A stretch of DNA of 64,000 nt from Drechslerella dactyloides. Its lineage: Eukaryota > Ascomycota > Orbiliomycetes > Orbiliales > Orbiliaceae. The position numbers and the translations under genes were made by a program. Shown in pieces: positions 58,801 to 64,000 of this stretch. How positions within the stretch are numbered: the first letter of the stretch is position 1; each line of letters starts with the position of its first letter. Below the pieces are notes generated by a model. It was not told the DNA's origin. It saw only the letters and a list, made by a program, of their open reading frames with translations, and searched no databases. Location: assembly GCA_020064725.1 (NCBI GenBank), contig JAGTWJ010000008.1, forward strand, positions 248,001 to 312,000. The letters are read 5' to 3'.

Positions 58801-59858
58801 TGCTCGCTCATGGAGGCTTTCATTGAATCAATGACAAATTTACGTTGACGTATATTATATTACGCAGTCTAGACCGCTTCGATAAAAACGAGACGTATAC
58901 AGAAAGCAAAATGTAGCTAGGATTGATTTTATTAAATGTCAGTCTCAGACATTCGATTGCAATTGACCTCGGAATTTCCCGATAGTTTAAAGGAGTATAA
59001 TGTCAAGTCTGGTAGAATCGACTGTCTATTGTAGTATGTTATGGTTTTGAAACCTTTCAGTAGGGGTAGACCTGGGTATATACCGCTGTGCCATCATATA
59101 TAGAGGCAGTGCTAGAGGGCCATATTCCAGTTAGATTCGTAGACTTAAAGCTTCAAAATATGTATTTGAAACGCAAACAACATAATATCATAGCTTTACA
59201 AAGCTCATAGTTCTCGATTGATCAAAGCATCCGTTTCGATATCAGTTGGTCATTGCCTTATTCAGCTGAAAGCTTTTAAAGAAAGAAGTTCGGCCAGTGG
59301 GAAAGTTGCTTGGCTACCTTTACAGTTGGTATAGACATGCCCTTAGACGGGTTGGACTCTGTCCAGTACCAGTGGCTATGGTATATGGTCGCAAAGTAGC
59401 ATTGTGTCATGGCACAAGGTCATACTCGCAGGGATCAGATCCCTCAAGATGGCTTAGGCATGCATGCACTTGCGCGGAGCTGAGCATATGTATTAGACTG
59501 CCAGTCGAGTAAGCTGTCATCGTACGCAGGGCTACGCAGGGCTACGCAGGGCTACGCAGGGCTACGCAGGGCTACGCAGGGCTACGCAGGGCTACGCAGG
59601 GCTACGCAGGGCTACGCAGGGCTACGCAGGGCTACGCAGGGCTACGCAGGGCTACGCAGGGCTAGTGGTGTTCGACTGTTCGGCCCTGCAATTGCGCTTG
59701 TCTCGGTCAAACATTGGCTGTTGTAATTTTGGGCGGCCTTTGGTGTTGTCGGCAGCTCCAGATTTTTTTCGGCAACCTCCAAAAAATTTCAACGAGAACT
59801 TCAACCTCTGCCGCACGTCGATAGCGCATCGTGGCACGACGACAACCGCACCACAAAC
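58801..59858. other. Divergent promoters, pseudo-subtilisin gene / RRP12
   Basis: This 1.06-kb stretch separates the two start codons. The left two-thirds is AT-rich and featureless. A 10-bp minisatellite (59521-59664) lies on the RRP12 side. Confidence 0.6.
59521..59664 (+). repeat. 10-bp minisatellite, 13 perfect copies
   Basis: The unit GCTACGCAGG is repeated 13 times without a mismatch (59531-59660), with a degenerate unit before it and a partial GCTA after it. It ends 194 bp upstream of the RRP12 start codon, probably inside the core promoter or the 5'UTR. The period equals about one DNA helical turn. The perfect identity suggests recent expansion or frequent homogenisation. Confidence 0.97.
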
Positions 59859-62800
59859 ATGGCGTCGCTGGAGGAAAAGTTGGATCGCATCCGCACCCCC
59901 AACCTCCAGAACCAGGCACAGGTACGAGCCGGGCTGCTTCACAGCCTCGATACCCCATCGCAATATGGCACAAGCTAACTCAATCAGACCGCTATCGTTC
60001 TAAACGCCTTGGAAGCCTCGCTGCGCGAAGAAGACCCGAACGCTACGCCCACACCCACTGCCTACTTCTCCGCCCTCCTGTCCGTGCTACATCAGTACAT
60101 CTCTGGCGACACGATTGTCAATCAGTCCCTAGCCGCAGCGGTTGTCTACCTGCTCGACACGGTCACACCGTTTGCGCCTGAAGCCCTGCTGCGCGCAAAG
60201 TTCTCACAGATACTGGCCTACCTCGCCCCAGCGATCACACATCCGGATGCGGAGGCACCGCTCCTCAAGTCTAGTATTGGCTGCCTAGAGACGCTGTTGA
60301 TTGCGCAGGATGCCACTGCGTGGAATATCCCACAGATTCAAGTTGGGCCAAAACGAGCTGTCTCTGGCCTACTAAATCTTGGGCTTGATCCCCGCCCCAA
60401 AGTTCGGAAGAGGGCGCTGGACGCTATCAAGAAGATTCTTGAGAACCCGCCCCCCACACCGTCGCTGGACCATCCGGCGACCGAGCTGTGCGCGGACAAG
60501 AGCTTGACCACACTGGTTGAGTTTGCAAAACAGGCTCCACGACATGGACAACATGACCCCAAAACAATACATGCGCTACAGCTCGTTCGCGCTGTCTCTA
60601 CAGCTAGCGGCTGGCCGTCGAAACGCATCGAACCACTGTGCGAAGTGCTCTTGACGATTGCCCGCTCGTCCAACGAGCTGATGACCATCTCTGCACTCGA
60701 CGTGTTCGAGGTGATCTTCGAGAGCCTGAAGGATGAGATGGTATCCGCCAAGCTGCCAAAGCTGCTCGAGGCGATTTCGGAGCTGCGACCTTCGCAGAAT
60801 GATTCACAGCTGCTTCCGCCGTGGCTAACGGTCATCGCGCAAGGGTACGGTGTTGCGGCGGAGATTCAACCTGAGGAAACATTCGAGCAGCTTCCTGAGC
60901 TGTTCGTGACGATCTGCACATTCTTAGAATCTCCCGCGCACAACATCCGCACGTCGGCGTCGCAATGCCTAATTGCCTTGACGGCGACATGCATCCCATC
61001 GTCGATTCTCTTCAAGATTACAAAGACGCAAGATGCAATCATGCGCAAGATATCTACGACTGTGACGGGGCTCTTGAGCGTCCGTTACCAGGGCGCTTGG
61101 CGCGAGGTGTTTGATGTTTACAAGCATCTGTTCGAAAAGCTACGGTGGAAAGCATCAGTCTACTTTCTTAGTGTCGTCAAAGCCGTTGGCGAGCTACGTG
61201 CCACCGACGGGTTCATGGGCAAGAAAGAGGCTGATGGGGTGCTTATTGCTGCGGTCCATGCTTGCGGCCCGGAAGATATACTGAAAGTGCTTCCGCTGAA
61301 TCTGCTCACCTCGTCGCCAGATTCTCCCGGCAGAGCGTGGCTGCTGCCGATACTCAGAGATGGCGTACAGAATACGTTCATGGGACACTTTAAGCGGGAG
61401 TTCGTGCCGCTGTTCAAGTCGCTGTTCGAGAAAGTGCAGGCTGTCTCGGCTGCGGGCAAAGAGAAGACGATGGAGGTGAAGATTTTTGAAACAGTGATCA
61501 GTCAGATTTGGACTATCTTCCCGGGATACTGCGATCTGCCGCTGGATCTCGAGGAAGCATTCGATCAGGAACTGGCGGAGCTGCTGGCAAATGTGCTGTA
61601 CTCGCACGTGGAGCTGCGCGTGTCCATATGCCAAGGGTTGCAGAACTTGGTAGAGTCGAATCTTGCGATTGTGCATCTGGCCGCTGATCGAGAGGACGAC
61701 GATGAAGATGACGACGAGGAAGAGGATATCTTGCTGCAGTCTCGTGTTACGAAGGCTGAAGCTAAGCGGAATATCGAGCACCTAGCGAACTTTAGCACGA
61801 ACATGCTGCTCGTGCTGTTCAACATCTACAACGAGACGCTACCGCAGTACCGCGCCTATATCCTCAATTGCGCTGATGCGTATCTCGGTATCACAAAAGA
61901 AGCAGAGATTGCATCAACATTCGACAAGGTCACGACCGCGCTACACCAGGCCCTGACAGAGGAAGCTGAAAAGGGCCAGCAGCAGCAAGGGCAAGCACAG
62001 AAGGGAGGAAAGCAGACCGGAGGCCTGCCGGCCATGAGTCACAATCTTATGGATCTCGTCGTTACGATCGCGCCGTACCTGCAGCTTAAGAGCCTGCCGG
62101 TGCTTTTCACGGTGTTTACAACCTGCGTGGGGCGCAAGGAAGACCCACAACTGCAGAAGAAGGCTTACAAAGTCATCCCGAGGATATGTGAGAGCGACGT
62201 GGGCAGAGCGGTGTTGGAGCAGCAGATCGGCGAGTTGCAGACGCTGTTGAAAGGCTGCAAAGACTCGACAACGAGTCCGGCGCGGAGAGATCGATTGGCC
62301 GCCCTGGTCAAAGTTGTCGAGATGCTGCCGAGGGAGGATATGACGTTCATCTTTGAGTGCCTGGATGAAGTGATCCAGTGTGCCAAAGAAGTCAATGAGA
62401 AAGCAAGGGCGATGGCATATGAACTGCTCGTCGTGATGGGAGAGAAGATGAAGGAGGGAGGTGTGATCAAGAGGGGGAGGTTAGGATTGGATGATGGCGA
62501 GGGGAAGGGCGATGTGGAAGCCAGCCTGGAAGACTATGTGCTCATGGTTTGTGCTGGATTGGCGAGTCCCGAAGCGCATATGATTAGCGCGACGGTAACG
62601 GCGGTGACCAGGATTGTGTGGCAGTTTAAAGGTTCGCGACCCACTTTTCATTGACAAGGTTCAGGGAGGTTTACGATGCTAATTTCCAAATGTCTACGGA
62701 GTACAGATGACTTGAAGCCAGAGACAATATCGGAGCTGGTCACGACAATGGACGCGTTTTTGACAAGCAACAATCGGGAAATTGTGCGGTCGGTTCTTGG

Positions 62801-63803
62801 CTTCGTCAAGGTCTCTGTGACATCTTTGCCGAAGGAGCTCATGGTGCCGCGACTCAGCACGCTGATCCCGAATCTGATGACTTGGTCGCATGAACACAAA
62901 GCGCATTTCAAGGCCAAGGTTAAGCATATCATCGAGAGGATGATCAGACGGTTCGGATATGATGTCGTCGAGAGGAATGTTCCCGAGGAAGATCGCAAGC
63001 TGGTGGTGAACATCAGGAAAACGAGGGATAGGAAGAAGAGAAGGAAGCAGGAGGCCGGAGCAGCAGGCGAGGAGGATGATGAGCATGCCGCGTCGGCTAA
63101 GAGGAAGGGGAAGTTTGAGAGCGAATTTGAAGAGGCAATCTACGGAAGCGAAAGCGAGGAGAGCGAAGGGGACGACGAAGGAGATGTGGATATGGACAGA
63201 GGAGGTGGCGGAGCTGGGGCCAAGAAGAGGAAGAAGGGACATCAACAGTTCATTGTCGAAGATGAGGAAGAGCCGCTCGACCTTCTTAACAAGAACGCTT
63301 TGGCCAGCATCAGCTCCACACGGCCGCAAGGGAAGGGCAAGAAGGTGATTAAGTCCGATATCAAGACAAACAGAGCGGGCAAGTTTGTGATTGGCAGAGA
63401 CGGAGAGGCAACCAATGACGGAGACGGTGACGATGACGTTGACGTGGGCGAGCCGTCACTCGACATTAACGACAAGACAATTGCCAGCGGGGAAGTGAGG
63501 GATGGCATATCAGCATACATTCAGGCGCTAAAGGGCAAGGATGCGGTCCAGCGCGGCCAGAGGGGGCGGCTGAAGTTCAGCAACAGGAGAAGGAAGGACG
63601 AAATTGACGACGACATGGAGCTGGACGACGTCGAGGAACAGCCACCGGCGGCGAGCAAGAAGTCCAAAGGAGGCAAGCACGAACGGAAGGCGTCATTTGG
63701 AAGGAAAGGCGACAACGGGCGGGTTCAAAAGCCTCCCAAGAGCCCGTCGCAGGCGTTCAAGCAGCGAGGAGGCGGAACGGCGAGCATCGGAAGGAGGAAA
63801 TGA
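59859..63803 (+). CDS. RRP12: Rrp12, ribosome biogenesis and export factor
   Basis: Three exons, join(59859..59921, 59988..62631, 62707..63803), 1267 aa. Rrp12 is a HEAT-repeat, Ran-binding protein of the nucleolus and nucleus needed for pre-40S and pre-60S maturation and nuclear export. The N-terminal part consists of alpha-helical repeats, including the NUC173 region (about 390-600: TTVTGLLSVRYQGAWREVFDVYKHLF and KASVYFLSVVKAVGELR are typical). An acidic loop (DDDEDDDEEED) lies near residue 590. ISELVTTMDAFLTSNNREIVRSVLGFVKV in exon 3 is highly characteristic. The last 230 residues are Lys/Arg- and Asp/Glu-rich with several nuclear-localisation-like clusters (KKRRKQ, KKRKKG, NRRRKD). The second intron (62632-62706) uses a GTTCGC donor. 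A minisatellite sits close upstream. Confidence 0.95.
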
Positions 63804-64000
63804 GCTCATGAAGGCCTCGACCGAGCGACTTTGACTGCTGCGACAGCCGACGATGCAGTCTGAGTGTTTTAAAAAGTCTCCATCCTCCTCCTCGAGGCCC
63901 GCCCCTGCCGGGGCCGCCAGGGCCACCCGTCTGCGTCTGTCAATTATCGTTTTTGCTCCGATCGAAAGCTCCCTTGCTTGTCGGAGTGTCACAGAATCCC
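63804..64000. other. 3' flank of RRP12 to window edge
   Basis: 197 bp after the stop codon; presumably the 3'UTR and the start of the next intergenic stretch. Nothing else recognised. Confidence 0.6.

Noticed and set aside
59521..59664. Regular repeats as a CRISPR-like array
   Set aside because: The units are directly adjacent with no spacers, in a eukaryotic genome; it is a simple minisatellite.
61194..61781. 195-codon open frame on the - strand
   Set aside because: Antisense shadow of RRP12 exon 2.

Overview
The window is nuclear DNA of a filamentous ascomycete (Pezizomycotina-type). Protein genes are split by short GT...AG introns of about 55-110 nt, often with a recognisable CTAAC/TTAAC-like branch site. 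Coding exons are GC-rich. The gene set is typically fungal: an alpha-aminoadipate-pathway homocitrate synthase, a GT34 glycosyltransferase, a Sif2/TBL1-type WD40 protein, calcipressin and Ser/Thr-rich secreted proteins. I could not fix the class or genus from sequence alone. I found 16 protein genes (one cut by the left edge), no tRNA or rRNA, no intact transposon and no clustered biosynthetic operon.

Layout, left part (1-32 kb, housekeeping genes, long GC-rich intergenic stretches): 3' end of an unknown gene (2-376); zf-HIT protein (2220-2896, -) sharing a 197-bp divergent promoter with COX11 (3094-4001, +); TBL1/Sif2 WD40 protein (5722-8702, -) with a 17-nt micro-exon; a 3.9-kb GC-rich gene-free stretch that becomes the promoter of homocitrate synthase (12565-14330, +), with a TGACTCA cross-pathway-control site, a TATA box and a probable 5'UTR intron; TMEM115-like Golgi membrane protein (15250-16624, -); a secreted Cys-containing protein (18814-19656, +); a GT34 mannosyl/galactosyltransferase-like protein whose DXD motif reads SSD (20189-21763, -); a large mitochondrial-type AAA ATPase (23466-27172, -); calcipressin (29232-30104, -).

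Right part (32-59 kb, more AT-rich and accessory-like): an orphan protein with one membrane segment (32980-34179, -); a Ser/Thr-rich secreted protein (35604-36827, -); a PAP2 lipid phosphatase (40602-41883, -); a 16-exon MFS transporter (47716-50353, +); an aldo/keto-reductase-like protein lacking the catalytic Tyr (50870-52534, -); the mitochondrial dicarboxylate carrier (53426-55059, +); a secreted subtilisin-fold protein that appears to have lost its His and Ser (55736-58800, -). Scattered through this part is a family of tiny inverted-repeat elements (about 40-140 bp) whose ends resemble GTCTCGYRARCCAGAC. The most perfect copy is at 55504-55556.

The window ends with RRP12 (59859-63803, +), preceded by a 10-bp minisatellite of 13 perfect units. 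No single pathway links the genes. Several serve mitochondria (COX11, DIC1, the AAA ATPase, probably the AKR-like protein) and several the secretory route (TMEM115, GT34, PAP2, secreted proteins). The most unusual signals are the inverted-repeat family, three enzyme-fold proteins with altered catalytic motifs, the RRP12-proximal minisatellite and the micro-exon-rich gene structures. Exon borders were assigned by eye from splice signals, reading-frame continuity and family motifs; none has been tested against transcripts or databases.
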